Of a stretch of DNA of 64,000 nucleotides, positions 11,131-22,630 are shown piece after piece. The DNA is from Karstenula rhodostoma CBS 690.94 (Eukaryota; Ascomycota; Dothideomycetes; Pleosporales; Didymosphaeriaceae): NCBI GenBank assembly GCA_010093485.1, contig MU001516.1:186001-250000 (forward strand), in the 5' to 3' direction. The notes beneath the pieces were generated by a model that was not told the DNA's origin, made no database searches, and worked only from the letters and a program-made list of their open reading frames with translations. Numbering within the stretch: the first letter of the stretch is position 1; each line of letters starts with the position of its first letter. The position numbers and the translations under genes were made by a program.

Positions 11131-14082
11131 ATGGACCGAGGACACAGCCCCAAGCGTCGCAAGCTTGACAACGAGGAGTTCTCCATGGCTCCCCGGCCCA
11201 AGTTCCAGAAGCGGATGCACAGAGACTCGCCCGCATCTTCGCGATCGCATACTCCGAGAGCCCGTGACAATGGCAGTACGCCGCAACAGAAGTCCTTCGA
11301 CGGGCCGGAAGCCATGGTGGACGACTTTGACTCGATGCAGCTGGATCGCGACTGGTACGGCGGCGAAGAGAACGGCCACACCTTTGGCGACGACACACAC
11401 AACCCCTTTGGCGGGGCGGAAAGCGCGTGGCAGGATGCGCAGAGAGAGGCGGCACTCACCGAGAAGAAGCAGAACAGTCGGGCAAGTGCAAGAGCCGTGC
11501 AGAAGCAGAAAGACGTGGATGCCTGGGAGACGAACCGCATGTTGCAGTCTGGTGTGGCCCAACGAAGGACTTTTGATACCGATTTCGACGATGATAACGA
11601 ATCGACCCGGGTCCACATTCTGGTTCACGATCTCAAGCCGCCGTTCCTGGACGGGAAAAAGGTTTTCACCAAGCAAATCGACCCTGTTCCGGCAGTTCGT
11701 GACCCGCAAAGCGATATGGCCGTTTTCAGCCGAAGAGGAAGCAGAGTTGTGAAGGAGAAAAGGCAGCAAAAAGAGAGGACCAAGCAGGCACAAGAGGCCA
11801 CAAACGTCAAAGGCACGACTCTAGGCAACATCATGGGCGTAAAGGAAGATGATGCCGACAGTGCGGCTCCTGCACCTGGCGTAGAAGAAGGGGAGAACAA
11901 GGGCGGCAACAAGTTTGCCCAGCACCTCAAAAGCAACGAAGGTCAGTCAGCCTTCAGTAAGAGCAAGACGTTGAGAGAGCAGCGGCAGTATCTCCCCGCA
12001 TTCGCTGTACGGGAAGACTTGCTGCGTGTGATACGCGATAACCAGGTTATTATTGTCGTCGGTCAGACGGGTTCCGGCAAGACGACGCAGCTCACCCAAT
12101 TCCTCCACGAAGACGGATACGCGGACCATGGCCTGATTGGATGCACCCAACCGCGACGTGTCGCTGCCATGAGCGTGGCGAAACGTGTAAGCGAAGAAAT
12201 GGAGGTCAAGCTGGGCGGTCTAGTCGGATATGCCATTCGATTCGAGGACTGCACGAGCAAGGACACCAAGATCAAGTACATGACAGACGGTGTACTGCTG
12301 CGAGAGTCACTGAACGAGCCTGATCTTGACCGGTACTCCTGCCTCATCATGGACGAAGCACACGAGCGAGCCCTCAACACCGACGTGCTTATGGGGTTGA
12401 TCAAAAAGGTCTTGGCTCGAAGGAGAGACCTCAAGCTGATAGTCACCTCCGCCACTATGAACTCGGAGCGTTTCTCGCGTTTCTACGGTGGAGCACCAGA
12501 GTTCATCATCCCCGGACGTACGTTTCCCGTCGACATACAGTACTCGAGGTCGCCGTGCGAGGACTATGTCGACAGCGCGGTGAAGCAGGTCCTAGCTATC
12601 CACGTATCTCAAGGCCCTGGTGATATCTTAGTCTTCATGACTGGACAAGAGGACATCGAGATCACCTGTGAGCTCGTTGCGGAACGACTGAAGCTCCTCA
12701 ACGATCCCCCCAAGCTGAGCATTTTGCCCATCTACAGTCAGATGCCTGCAGACCTGCAAGCCAAGATCTTCGACCGTGCCGCTCCTGGCGTCCGTAAGGT
12801 CATCGTCGCAACCAACATCGCAGAAACTAGTTTGACCGTGGACGGTATCATGTACGTAGTCGACTCCGGCTTCTCGAAACTCAAAGTGTACAACCCAAAG
12901 ATGGGCATGGACACTCTCCAAATTACGCCAATCTCCCAGGCAAATGCCTCGCAGAGAGCTGGAAGAGCTGGGCGCACAGGACCAGGAAAGTGTTTCCATC
13001 TGTACACCGAGCGAGCGTTCCGCGACGAGTTCTACATCCAGACGATCCCCGAGATTCAGCGTACCAACCTTGCCAATACGGTGCTTCTGCTCAAGTCGCT
13101 GGGGGTGAAAGATCTGCTGGACTTTGACTTCATGGATCCGCCTCCTCAAGACACGATCACCACGTCCTTGTTCGACCTTTGGGCGTTAGGTGCACTCGAC
13201 AACATCGGCGACCTTACACCCTTAGGTCGCACTATGACTGCCTTCCCGATGGACCCCTCCCTCGCCAAACTCATCATAACAGCCGTAGAGTACGAGTGCA
13301 GCGAGGAGATGCTGACAATCGTCTCCATGCTGTCCGTCCCCAGCGTCTTCTACCGCCCCAAAGAACGCCAAGAAGAATCCGACGCCGCGCGTGAGAAGTT
13401 CTTCGTCCCGGAGTCCGATCACCTTACCCTCCTGCACGTCTTCACGCAGTGGAAAGTCAACGGCTTCTCTGACGGCTGGTGCGTGCGGCACTTCCTGCAC
13501 CCAAAGGCGCTGCGCCGCGCCAAGGAAATCCGCGACCAGCTCCTCGACATCATGAAGATGCAGAAGATGGCGCTCACGTCTTGCGGCACCGATTGGGACA
13601 TCATCCGCAAGTGCATCTGCAGCGGGTACTACCACCAGGCTGCCAAGGTCAAGGGCATCGGCGAGTACGTCAATCTCCGCACCAGCGTGACAATCCAGCT
13701 GCACCCCACCTCCGCGCTGTACGGACTTGGCTATCTTCCCGACTACGTCGTCTACCACGAGCTCATCCTCACGAGCAAGGAGTACATGTCCTGCGTCACA
13801 TCTGTCGATCCGCACTGGCTTGCGGATCTGGGCGCGGTGTTTTATTCGGTCAAGGAGAAGGGGTATTCGGCGCGGGACAAGCGGATTACGGAGACGGAGT
13901 TTAACCGCAAGGCGGAGCTGGAGGCGAAGATGGCGGAGGACAAGGAGAGGGAGGAGAAGAGGTTGGCGGAGGAGGCGGCGGGGCCGGTGCTCAAGCGGCC
14001 CGGGGTGGGCGCGAAAAAGGCGGTGGCGGATGGGGTGGTTAAGAAGCCTGTCATCGGGAAGGGCAGGCGGAGGGGGTTCTAG
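11131..14082 (+). CDS. PRP16: Prp16-type DEAH-box pre-mRNA splicing ATPase (983 aa, intronless)
   Basis: I chose the ATG at 11131 ([17 protein letters not shown]) although the frame is open upstream, because the upstream part looks like a leader. Helicase motifs in order: [10 protein letters not shown] at about 311, DEAH at 408-411, SAT at 440-442 and [12 protein letters not shown] at about 608. The ratchet and OB-fold regions follow. The N-terminal part, including [39 protein letters not shown] and [14 protein letters not shown] sequence (here [10 protein letters not shown]), is specific for Prp16/DHX38 rather than Prp2, Prp22 or Prp43. Prp16 remodels the spliceosome after the first transesterification (family knowledge). 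The C-terminus is basic (KGRRRGF). No intron is needed, and the length fits the family. Confidence 0.93.
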   Translation: MDRGHSPKRRKLDNEEFSMAPRPKFQKRMHRDSPASSRSHTPRARDNGSTPQQKSFDGPEAMVDDFDSMQLDRDWYGGEENGHTFGDDTHNPFGGAESAWQDAQREAALTEKKQNSRASARAVQKQKDVDAWETNRMLQSGVAQRRTFDTDFDDDNESTRVHILVHDLKPPFLDGKKVFTKQIDPVPAVRDPQSDMAVFSRRGSRVVKEKRQQKERTKQAQEATNVKGTTLGNIMGVKEDDADSAAPAPGVEEGENKGGNKFAQHLKSNEGQSAFSKSKTLREQRQYLPAFAVREDLLRVIRDNQVIIVVGQTGSGKTTQLTQFLHEDGYADHGLIGCTQPRRVAAMSVAKRVSEEMEVKLGGLVGYAIRFEDCTSKDTKIKYMTDGVLLRESLNEPDLDRYSCLIMDEAHERALNTDVLMGLIKKVLARRRDLKLIVTSATMNSERFSRFYGGAPEFIIPGRTFPVDIQYSRSPCEDYVDSAVKQVLAIHVSQGPGDILVFMTGQEDIEITCELVAERLKLLNDPPKLSILPIYSQMPADLQAKIFDRAAPGVRKVIVATNIAETSLTVDGIMYVVDSGFSKLKVYNPKMGMDTLQITPISQANASQRAGRAGRTGPGKCFHLYTERAFRDEFYIQTIPEIQRTNLANTVLLLKSLGVKDLLDFDFMDPPPQDTITTSLFDLWALGALDNIGDLTPLGRTMTAFPMDPSLAKLIITAVEYECSEEMLTIVSMLSVPSVFYRPKERQEESDAAREKFFVPESDHLTLLHVFTQWKVNGFSDGWCVRHFLHPKALRRAKEIRDQLLDIMKMQKMALTSCGTDWDIIRKCICSGYYHQAAKVKGIGEYVNLRTSVTIQLHPTSALYGLGYLPDYVVYHELILTSKEYMSCVTSVDPHWLADLGAVFYSVKEKGYSARDKRITETEFNRKAELEAKMAEDKEREEKRLAEEAAGPVLKRPGVGAKKAVADGVVKKPVIGKGRRRGF

Positions 14083-16947
14083 GGGGCGTGAGTTCAGTCA
14101 GGCTAGGTGACGTGGGAGCATGGGTGGTTGGTTGATTTATACCCAGATATAGCGAACATGGTGTCAAATGCGTCCAAGTCCTGGTGTGTAGGTGATGGTG
14201 GTGCTCATCACCACTCATGCTGAACTCTGCAAACTTGGCTGATAATGTCAGTCCTGCTTTCCAGTCCAGACTTGTGAACGTGCTTGAGTCCAGTCAGGAC
14301 ACCTATTTGCCAAGCAGGACGCAGACAACAACAACATCGCCTCGATCCCTGCTCCATTTGAGTCCACTCCCACTCCCACCGCGCACATCGTGAATGTGCG
14401 TATTTTTTTTAGTCCCCAACATGGCCCTTATACTCCACCCCAACGCACTGTCCCGCTCAAGTCGGGGGTGGGGTGGTGCGCTTCATCACTACCCACTCAC
14501 GCAGACATACGCCAGCAACATCGCATGCTTCCCAAACACTTTTAGTCCACCAGACTATCAGCACGCACATATGCCGGTAAGTTGCGGGCTTTTAGTCCCA
14601 GCCATTCTTCGGTGCCCTAGCTGTTTTTAGACCGGCTGCGAAGAATGGTGTAGAAAATCAGAAGAAGAGCGGAGAGGGAGGAGTTTATATATTACCGTAC
14701 TTCCTTTTAACCTCGCGGTCATCAGGCTGGGGTGGTGAGCTTCATCATCACTCAGGGAGACACATGCGTAAATGATATGCTAAGCCCTCGTATCGCGGTT
14801 TAATCCACCAAGCTACGTCCGGCACACATGTTGTGTGGGTACTGCATATTTTTGGTCCTGGCGCGTGGCACGGCGCTTGGTGCGTTTTTAGACCGTAGGT
14901 AACTGCGGTGGATGATGTAGAAGAGGGGGGGGGGGGGGGTTCATATGCTGTTTTTGGGGCGTGGGTGGTGATGGTGTGGTTAAGAGAGTGGGGCAGTTGT
15001 GTACTTCATCATCGTTCTTGTCGTCGTGAAGGAGGTGAAGACAGGCCATTTTTTAAGATTGTTGGTGTTTTGGTCCAGGAGCGCGAATGCCCGCAGTTTA
15101 TATACACGTACTCAGCCTCCAGGGCCAGACTAGAATGATGGACCTCATCATCACCGCAAACGTAGAAGGATGGCGTGCCAGATCTCTGAGGTTATGGTCA
15201 AGGGCGATCTTAGCAGGCACATCGTCTGTGTCGTTAATCGGTTTTAGTCCCCAAACATAGACCATCTGTCACTGTGTTTTAGTCAGGACCAAGTCCAGCT
15301 ACCGTACTCGTTTAAAGCAGAAATTTAGGTCGAGGATTAAGCGGTATATACACGCGCGCTGAACTTCGCGAACTGGATAGGGATGATGCGTTTCATCATC
15401 GTCGTTATTCACACAGACGTGAGGGCACGCCGTAGCAGGTCCCTCCTACGACTATCGTCCACAGGTACTCTCTCTTCCACGCACATTCGGCCATCGTATC
15501 CCTCATTTTAGTCCCCAGACACATGGTTTCTGTTTCTCAAAGATTTAGACTGCACCCCATTCGCAGTAGTTGTACTCGTGTAGAGAAGAAACTTGGATCG
15601 AGAGTCGAGGCAGTTCATATACGTAAACTGCCCTGAATGTTGATGAGAATCATCACGAGGCAGATTTAACGCGCTCCATCACCGCAACAAAACGAACGAC
15701 GTAGAGTGAGGTAGGAATGGAAAGGGTCTTCCAAGACAAATCCAAAACCAATATAGGTGAGAATAAATTTCGTTTTAGTCCCGAACATGAGTCTTCGCGG
15801 TGACATCTTTTGGACTGCCTCCCATACCAGTCGCTGTACTTTGTGTGAAGAAAACATTCAGATCGAGGATCAAAGCAGTTTATATACCTGTTTCCCGCTG
15901 ACCAGCGCCCCGTGGCGCCCACGAGCGGCTCCCTATTGTCTTCCAAAGCCCTGTGATCCCACATGTCCCCGTTGACCACGATGATAGTTCTTGTCACTAG
16001 GAGAAGGTGATGCACTTCACCACCGCGTCGACTCGGAGGAAGCACGACCGCATATCACACAACCCACATGGGCAAAGAGGCTGTGAATTTATGGTCCCCA
16101 GACGTAGAAAGGGTATGTCCGTCTTTTTAGACCGCAGCCTAACTAGCAGCGAAGAGTGGAGAAGAAACCCCGACCGCGAAATGAGTGGTATATATACCAT
16201 TACACCTATCTTCGTATTTGCTAGACAGAGTTGATGCGCTGCACCACCATGGGATCCGTTTCGACTGCGAAGAAACACGCCCGGCACAGCACACTGTCCA
16301 TGGATGTCAACTTCTGCCTTGTTAGTCCACCAGACATCAAGTTGTCTGCTTCAAGTTTCAGAGGAGCAACGGGTGGAAGGTAGTATGAACAGAAACTGAG
16401 ACGGTGAGACGCGTGGTATACATAACCTTTTCTTCTTACATGTGTCATGCTCGCTATTACCAGTCGTAGATGGTGCGCGTCATCACTCCCAAATCGATGA
16501 GTGGAAACTATGCCGACGAGATCGGCGCAAGATACGCCATCGGACATTTTGTCTAGTGTTTTGAGCCCCCAGGCATGGGTGAAGACGGTGGGTTTTTAGA
16601 GAGGTGAGGGGCGGAGAGTGGCGTGAGGCAACGAAAGGGGAGGATAAGAGTCATATAGATGTATCGTGTGGTGAGAAGACGGGGCAATGTGGTGCGGTTC
16701 ATCACTGCATTAGATTGAGAAAGAGACGTAGCGGTCACATGTTGGGTAGAGCATCTTCCAGAAACAGACACACCGTCTCCATTGCTCGGGGATCTTGGAA
16801 TTTTTAGTCCCGGGATATAGTGCCAACCAAGGTCAATTTTGGACCGCAGAGAAGTTGTGAGAGTAGTGTAAAGAAGAAGGTAAGAGTAATCTAGAGGGGT
16901 TTATATCACCTTCTGTGGCATGAAAAGCACGTGCTATCTACGCGCGT

Positions 16948-17080
16948 AGGCACTTAATTAAGCTTAGGCTAGCTAAATTTATATATATATTAAGCCTAGG
17001 AGCTTCTCTCCTTACGCTTAGTAATAATATAATTAATTACCCTAAACTTGCTCCTAAGCTCCCTCTAACACCTTCTTTAT
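16948..17080. repeat. AT-rich insert within repeat zone I
   Basis: About 130 bp change abruptly to AT-rich, TpA-rich sequence with palindromic words (CTTAATTAAG, TTAAGCCTAGG, TATATATATA). The tandem motifs resume near 17100. It resembles a RIP-mutated fragment of a transposable element, similar in composition to the island at 1-1565. Ends and target duplication are not clear. Confidence 0.5.
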
Positions 17081-17353
17081 TTGAGGTTCCTCCCAACGCT
17101 GGTGCTCTTTTTTTACTTCTAGACTGTGGTGGTGTACTTCAGCACTTCATGGGTTGGGTGGGTTGAGATGGTGCTGAGATGGTGCCGGCACGCCATGCGT
17201 GAGATGATCGGGAGTTCTAATGCTAGGACATGAGGGCTATGTAATCCACGGAGAAAGGCACCGACCACATACGAGTGCGGCCTATTATATGGATTTACTG
17301 CTTGGACATAGGGCGGACGTCAACCATCTTTTAGACTACGAAACAATCGCAGA

Positions 17354-17440
17354 GATCAGGAGTCTGTTGGGCTGGGTAACCCGGGGAGCCGGCTCTGTAG
17401 AGGAGCGGCGCGTTGCTGAAGTTTGGGCGACGATTGCGAC
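17354..17440 (+). repeat. 87-bp direct repeat, left copy
   Basis: This copy starts GATCAGGAGTCTGTTGGGCT and ends GGGCGACGATTGCGAC. It is about 95% identical to 18980-19066, differing at a handful of positions including compensating one-base indels. The two copies flank the F-box-like gene at 17723-18628 in the same orientation. Confidence 0.9.
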
Positions 17441-17722
17441 CACGGGTTGGGACATAGTTATATACCTTGTTTCCTAGAGCATGTCCCACAAATACTAGAT
17501 TGGAGTGGTGCGCTTCATCACTACATTGACTATGGTGGTATGGTGGGCGAAGGATGCGCCGCGTCCTCGAGAGGGTGGCAGCACGCCATGCCTCCGTGTA
17601 TGATGCAAATGGTTTTTACAAAAATGAAAGAAATTTGCACCATAAGGATTGAAATTCTGAGGTTGTATTCTGTACCAAGCTGAAAGAAACCAAAACAACG
17701 TTATGACACCTTACCGAGGTGC

Positions 17723-18628
17723 CTAGGTACTGGGAAACAATTCAAATGATCCATGTTCGAAGCAAGCTAGCTGGCGGCCCATGCGAGTAACCACAATCTT
17801 GCCAATAGGGTTCCACTCCTGACTCTGGAGAAATTCCGGGAAGAAGAGAAACTCTGCTTCCCCAGCTATCCATTCAGCGAGAGGATCGGGATGGACCACA
17901 GGTTTCTTATCAGAGAACTCTCCTGACCAAGGATTGAATATATTTATGGGCACTCCAGCTGGTGACAAGACCTCGTTCTCGCCTAACAACGGACTAGCCA
18001 CTTCCAATCGTAGAACGGCTATCTTGCATTGGCAGCAACAAAGTGGTTCCGCTGATTTCAGTCTAGCAGTTACTGATTGCGGTTTAGCAGCTACTGCTTG
18101 CGGTCTAGCTTCTTGCGACACTCCTTCGACAAAGAACCAGAGTAGGAAGTCTTGAATTGCTTCGCGCATTGCGCTGAAACTCCAGCTTTTTTCGAGGAAG
18201 CCTGAGAAGTATGGATCTTTCCATAGGTCTGGCCCGTGTGCTCGAAAAGTGAGTATTACTTCAGGGATAACCACCGGGAGCGTCCATGGCATGCGTATCC
18301 AGGTCGGAAGCCAAAATTTCTCGTTCAGGATCAAAACCTCCATCTCATGTTTCATTGCTTGCTTTCTTCCCAGACGCTTTAGTTCGAGTATCGTCTGCTC
18401 GCGGATTTTCTTGCTCGTGAGTAGGAGTGGGGCGCAAGGCTGCGTGAAAGCAACGTCGTCGGTCGGAATCAGGACCTCCTGATTTATGATGTTCATGCCA
18501 CATGGTAAAGGCTTGCGAGTGAAATTCGACGATACTTCAGATGTAGGCTGTATCGATGCGGGGGACAGTATGACCATTGCTAGGATAATATCGCGCAGCT
18601 CCTGTGGGAGGCCAGGTAGTGACGCCAT
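17723..18628 (-). CDS. F-box-like hypothetical protein (301 aa)
   Basis: This is a single exon from the ATG at 18628 to TAG 17723-17725; the frame is open slightly further upstream but only with a non-ATG start. The N-terminus ASLPGLPQELRDIILAMVI has the L-P-x-E-L-R/I-I spacing of short fungal F-box-like domains found in many uncharacterised, expanded families. The rest has no recognised domain; LLTSKKIREQTILELKR follows the pattern seen downstream of such boxes. A CCCQCK cluster lies near the middle. A role as a substrate adaptor for ubiquitin ligase would be inference. The gene is embedded between two tandem-repeat zones and bracketed by 87-bp direct repeats, so it may have arrived or duplicated as a unit. 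Confidence 0.65.
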   Translation of the reverse strand: MASLPGLPQELRDIILAMVILSPASIQPTSEVSSNFTRKPLPCGMNIINQEVLIPTDDVAFTQPCAPLLLTSKKIREQTILELKRLGRKQAMKHEMEVLILNEKFWLPTWIRMPWTLPVVIPEVILTFRAHGPDLWKDPYFSGFLEKSWSFSAMREAIQDFLLWFFVEGVSQEARPQAVAAKPQSVTARLKSAEPLCCCQCKIAVLRLEVASPLLGENEVLSPAGVPINIFNPWSGEFSDKKPVVHPDPLAEWIAGEAEFLFFPEFLQSQEWNPIGKIVVTRMGRQLACFEHGSFELFPST

Positions 18629-18979
18629 TCTTTCAGTGTCTTTCAGCACGAACTGTTTCGTACCAATGGCGTAGAAGTTTTTGAATGCTCAGATGCTTTT
18701 AGCAATGAGCACGGAGAGAGACACTATATAAATAAAAAAACGTGATAACAGCTTTTTATTATATGAGCGCACCCGTTGCGCAGAAAGGGAGAGTACCATG
18801 GGTGTTGCCTTCTGAATAAGATGACTGCCGAGATTGGGTGGACCCACTCGATTATCGATTCGAGCACCCAACGAAGAGCATCGGAACGGAGCTACAATCC
18901 ATCGCCCCCACTGGGGTTTTCTCTAACTAAGCTTAAAGCATACCCCACGGCTACCGAACCCCACCATTACCAGTATCAG

Positions 18980-19066
18980 GATCAGGAGGCTGTTGGGCTA
19001 GTAACCCGGGGGGCCGGCTCTGTAGAGGAGCGGCGCGTTGCTTGAAGTTTGGGCGACGATTGCGAC
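18980..19066 (+). repeat. 87-bp direct repeat, right copy
   Basis: Near-identical to 17354-17440 (see that entry). The sequences beyond both ends of the two copies differ, which delimits the duplicated segment to about 87 bp. Confidence 0.9.
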
Positions 19067-19504
19067 GGCGCGTCTTCTCTTAAGGAGTTATACCGACTAG
19101 ATAATGTTGTTGGGCAGGCAGCAGCGCACGCACGAATATTTCTTGCATAGAGTCTCTTCTTTCTTCACAAACACCCGAATTCTCCCCATTACCAGTACCA
19201 CGGTCATCACCACGTGCGCAGGGCCCAATGTCCTCCGATAGTCTCTCAACAATCGATTTGTGTTTTTCGGTGAGACCCAGGGTCACTTCTTAGCCCTCTA
19301 CACCATATCTTCGCTGAATCGGCTTTAGAGACGGCCCAACCCACATGCAATCGCCAATGAATATCTTTGTCTGCAGCACCATGATAGACGATGTGGCTAT
19401 TTCAATTCCAGTCACTTGACAGTATCCACCAATTTGGGTCCCGTTCTTTTCAGATGTCACACTGAGTTTGCGCACAATACTTAGTCCTGAAGAGCAGAAA
19501 AACA

Positions 19505-19700
19505 CATATTACAATTATTAGTATATTCTATGGGCGCGCCTTAGCCGCTTTTTTGGTCCCTTCGTGCATTGGCAAAGCGCGACGCCTTATATTATCCACC
19601 CCTTCATTGATTTACCCGCCCTCATAGTGATCGTATACAATATATATATAGTATATTCTATTTAAAATATAAAGCTACTATCATAACTACCCAGTAATGA
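19505..19700. repeat. AT-rich patch with a repeated 13-mer
   Basis: The word TAGTATATTCTAT occurs at about 19519 and again at about 19650, flanking some 120 bp of mixed sequence and followed by AT-only sequence. It may be the remains of a small insertion with target duplication, or chance in an AT-rich patch. Confidence 0.3.
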
Positions 19701-22528
19701 AGAGATATCTCGAAGTACTACATATTTCTATTAAACAGCTCTAAAGGTTGGTGCTGTTTACAGCAAGAGAGAGCGGGTAAGTTGATAAAGCAAATTATCG
19801 ATATTGAAGTCCACACAACAATCCCTATGCTGCGGTATCTATGGGCCAGATGTCTCCCTCATCTTCTTGCCGAGTTGTTCTTATGAGCGCGCGGTAGATA
19901 CACATGGGTTCTATGAACTGCAAGCTTTTAGTCACAAGAGCTTTGTCTTTGAATTCGTGGTATCCGTGAACACTCGATATACCGGCGTCAGGATCTTTGG
20001 TTTTAATTTCGAATCTCCCGAGCCTTAAAGTGCGCCGTTATTTCCCTAGAGACAACAAAGCAACCCCGCATGGTACTTTCCACTGTTACAAATCGATCTC
20101 GCAGAGTAATTTATTTCCATCCTCGATGATCGGGAGGCGACGCAATCCATATGGCCCTCTACCTTGAAGTCTTCGGTCTCCAGCAGCATGATCATATTTG
20201 CCTTCTTTTGCAGCATTAACAACGAACTCCCATCACCCTGTGTCCCCCAGTATTTGAACTTTGGCATACTAATACCATCTTTTAAGCGTTTTGGTGTGCG
20301 TACAACGACCACATGGCATTTTTGCGATCGTGTTTGTAATACTCCAATACGAGGGCTACGGAGTTTTTCTGCATTTGGGTTCGAGAACATAACAACCGGC
20401 ATGATTATACATATGTGATGACCGCATCGATCTCCAGCATAAGCACTGGAACTACGACGGCTGCTTGTACTTCATGGAGAGCGCACGGCAGACACACATC
20501 ATGGCGTCTGTTCCGACCTATAGTATCCAGCGCCATGTCCCGTCATCGTATCCGGCTTTGATGAGCGGATAGCCAATCCACATGACCTGATCTGAACCCT
20601 TTTCGAGATTCCAGACACATCCCCTCCGCGTACTCCCGCCTCCGGCTCCAACCACATCATGTTGCTTTTCTGGACTCTTGACTCCTCAGTATCTCACACA
20701 TTCTTCTACTCCTTTCACAAGAGCCACCATATTCTTATATATATAACTATCATGCTGCTGTTTTGGATACTCCAGACTCAAGAATCCAAGCACATGCCGC
20801 TCCTTTGGCTTGGTTTCTATTCCCTAGGACCAGAGCTATGCTTTCCCGTTGTGTCCCTTCTGGAAAACACGCGACTCACACACATGAGTGAGGTGTTTAG
20901 GGCCTTCGGTCTCGAGACACATAATGATTATCCAGCTAGCCTTTTAGTCCCGGCTCAAAAGTCCTACGTCGGACCACTTTTATTCTTGGGACCGTACACT
21001 GAAGCCCTCCTGTTTGACGAGCACAAAGACCCCGTATGATCTTTTTTGCGGCCTGGTTGCAAAACTCCGGACACATGTCCCTGCACTTGTTCTCACCAAA
21101 ATCTCGATCCTTTGAGTCTTTGCTTTGGAGAACAGCAACACATATGTCCGTAAGGTTCACCTTTCTGATCCTCATGCAGTAATTGCTGTACTTCTGTCTG
21201 TTGCGGGAACAATGAAACCCCACATGAACGCCCCGTGGGCCGTTTTCGGCCCTCCAGATTCCGGAGACATTCACCCTCGAAATTCCGACTTAGAATCTAG
21301 TCCGCAGCCAGGTCCATGTCATATGAGCGCATCTTTTTGTGCACCGCACACAGCAATCGCGCTAATGCCGATGTAATAGCGGTTTCATTCCCAGAACCAT
21401 GGGTCGTCGTCTCGGTATCTTGGTGAGCACCAGCGAATCCATAGAAGCTGAGGTGCCATAGTTTTGAGACTCCAGACTCCAAACACGTTCATGGGTTCTC
21501 CTGCAAGTTCTAATCCCGGCACCAGCCCCATATATTTACCTTCTGCACTATTTGCGAGGACACAAGATAACCGACATATTATGGATTGAGACGAGCTTCG
21601 GGACTCCAGACTCCAGACATATGGGCAAATTTCAGAAACCGGTCATATACTCCCGACGCTCGCCTTTTCAGCCCCCAGAAGCAGCACCATTGACATCCCC
21701 AAGTTGCCTTTTAGAGGGCACGCAGAAGTCCAACATCTGGCGGACTTCCATTGCTTTCAGTCTTCTCAACTTTGCGGCCCCAGCCCCATGGCAACTTGCA
21801 CTGCGGGTTTAGAGGACCCCGGAAGACCAACATGAGATCCATGAGGGTTGCTTTTAATCCCCAGAACCATACCAGCTCGGCATGGTGGTTTTAGGAGCGC
21901 AGCTACCCACATAATTTAAAGAGTTTTGTTATTTCAACCCCAAACCCTGGACATGGACTTCCATATTATCGCATTGTCCAAGCTTTAATCCCCAGACCCA
22001 TATCGTCCGCATGTCTGTGATTTTAGTCTCCAGTCCCAGACCTACATTCAGCGAGTTCCTGGTTTTGCTCTCAGACCCCCAGACCCATGGTATCGCCCAG
22101 GTCATAATCGCAGTCCCCAGCACCAGCCCTACATTGTCCATCTAGTCTACCCCTGCATCTCCAGTGCATGTTCCATATTTCTTCGAAATTGGAGTCCCAG
22201 CACCACCCCCATCCACTCCATCCTTTCGGAGTCCCCAGTCCCCAGAGCCATGCCGTCTTGTCTTCGGTCTTTGTCACCAGAACCAGCACCAGCACCATTC
22301 CCCATCATCCTGCGCGATGCCAAATTAGACGGCACAGCACCCCCACATAGTCCGAGGGGGGGTGCCGCTTTTGAGACCGCAGTCCTCGACCCATCATGCG
22401 CGGTGATTAGAATTTCAGGTTCCACAGAAACACATTTTGCATTCCATGTAGAACTTGTATCCCACCTTGTTTATGTGTCGGAACTTGATACGGTTAGCAC
22501 CAGGAGTCGGGAAGGCGCGGATTGGAAG

Positions 22529-22630
22529 CAGGTTCTCAATGTTCTTGCCAGCCTCCAGCCCGCGCGCCACATGGTGATGCAGGTTCTCAATGTTCTTGCC
22601 AGCCTCCAGCCCGCGCGCCACATGGTGATG
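22529..22630 (+). repeat. Exact 51-bp tandem duplication
   Basis: Positions 22529-22579 and 22580-22630 are identical and directly adjacent. The unit contains CCACATGGTGATG, so it carries one CATG core like the other units of repeat zone II. Perfect identity within otherwise heavily diverged repeats means the duplication is recent. Confidence 0.97.

Larger units (their letters stand above)
14190..17710. repeat. Degenerate tandem-repeat zone I (units about 220-280 bp)
   Basis: The same ordered set of short motifs recurs about a dozen times. The most regular is an imperfect dyad GTGGTGCGCTTCATCAC: exact at 14473-14489 and 17505-17521, with variants near 14192, 14732, 15379, 16002, 16231, 16470, 16689 and 17130. 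Between dyads come TTTTAGTCCCCAnACATGG-like boxes (about 14403, 14540, 15241, 15504, 15773, 16801), TTTTTAGACCG boxes, a purine-rich GTAGAGAAGAAA stretch and a (G)TTTATATACC box (about 14680, 15097, 15878, 16186). Spacing between dyads is mostly 218-290 bp. A 15-nt G run lies at 14925-14939. No gene is supported inside. It begins shortly after PRP16 and runs to the F-box-like gene. Confidence 0.75.
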
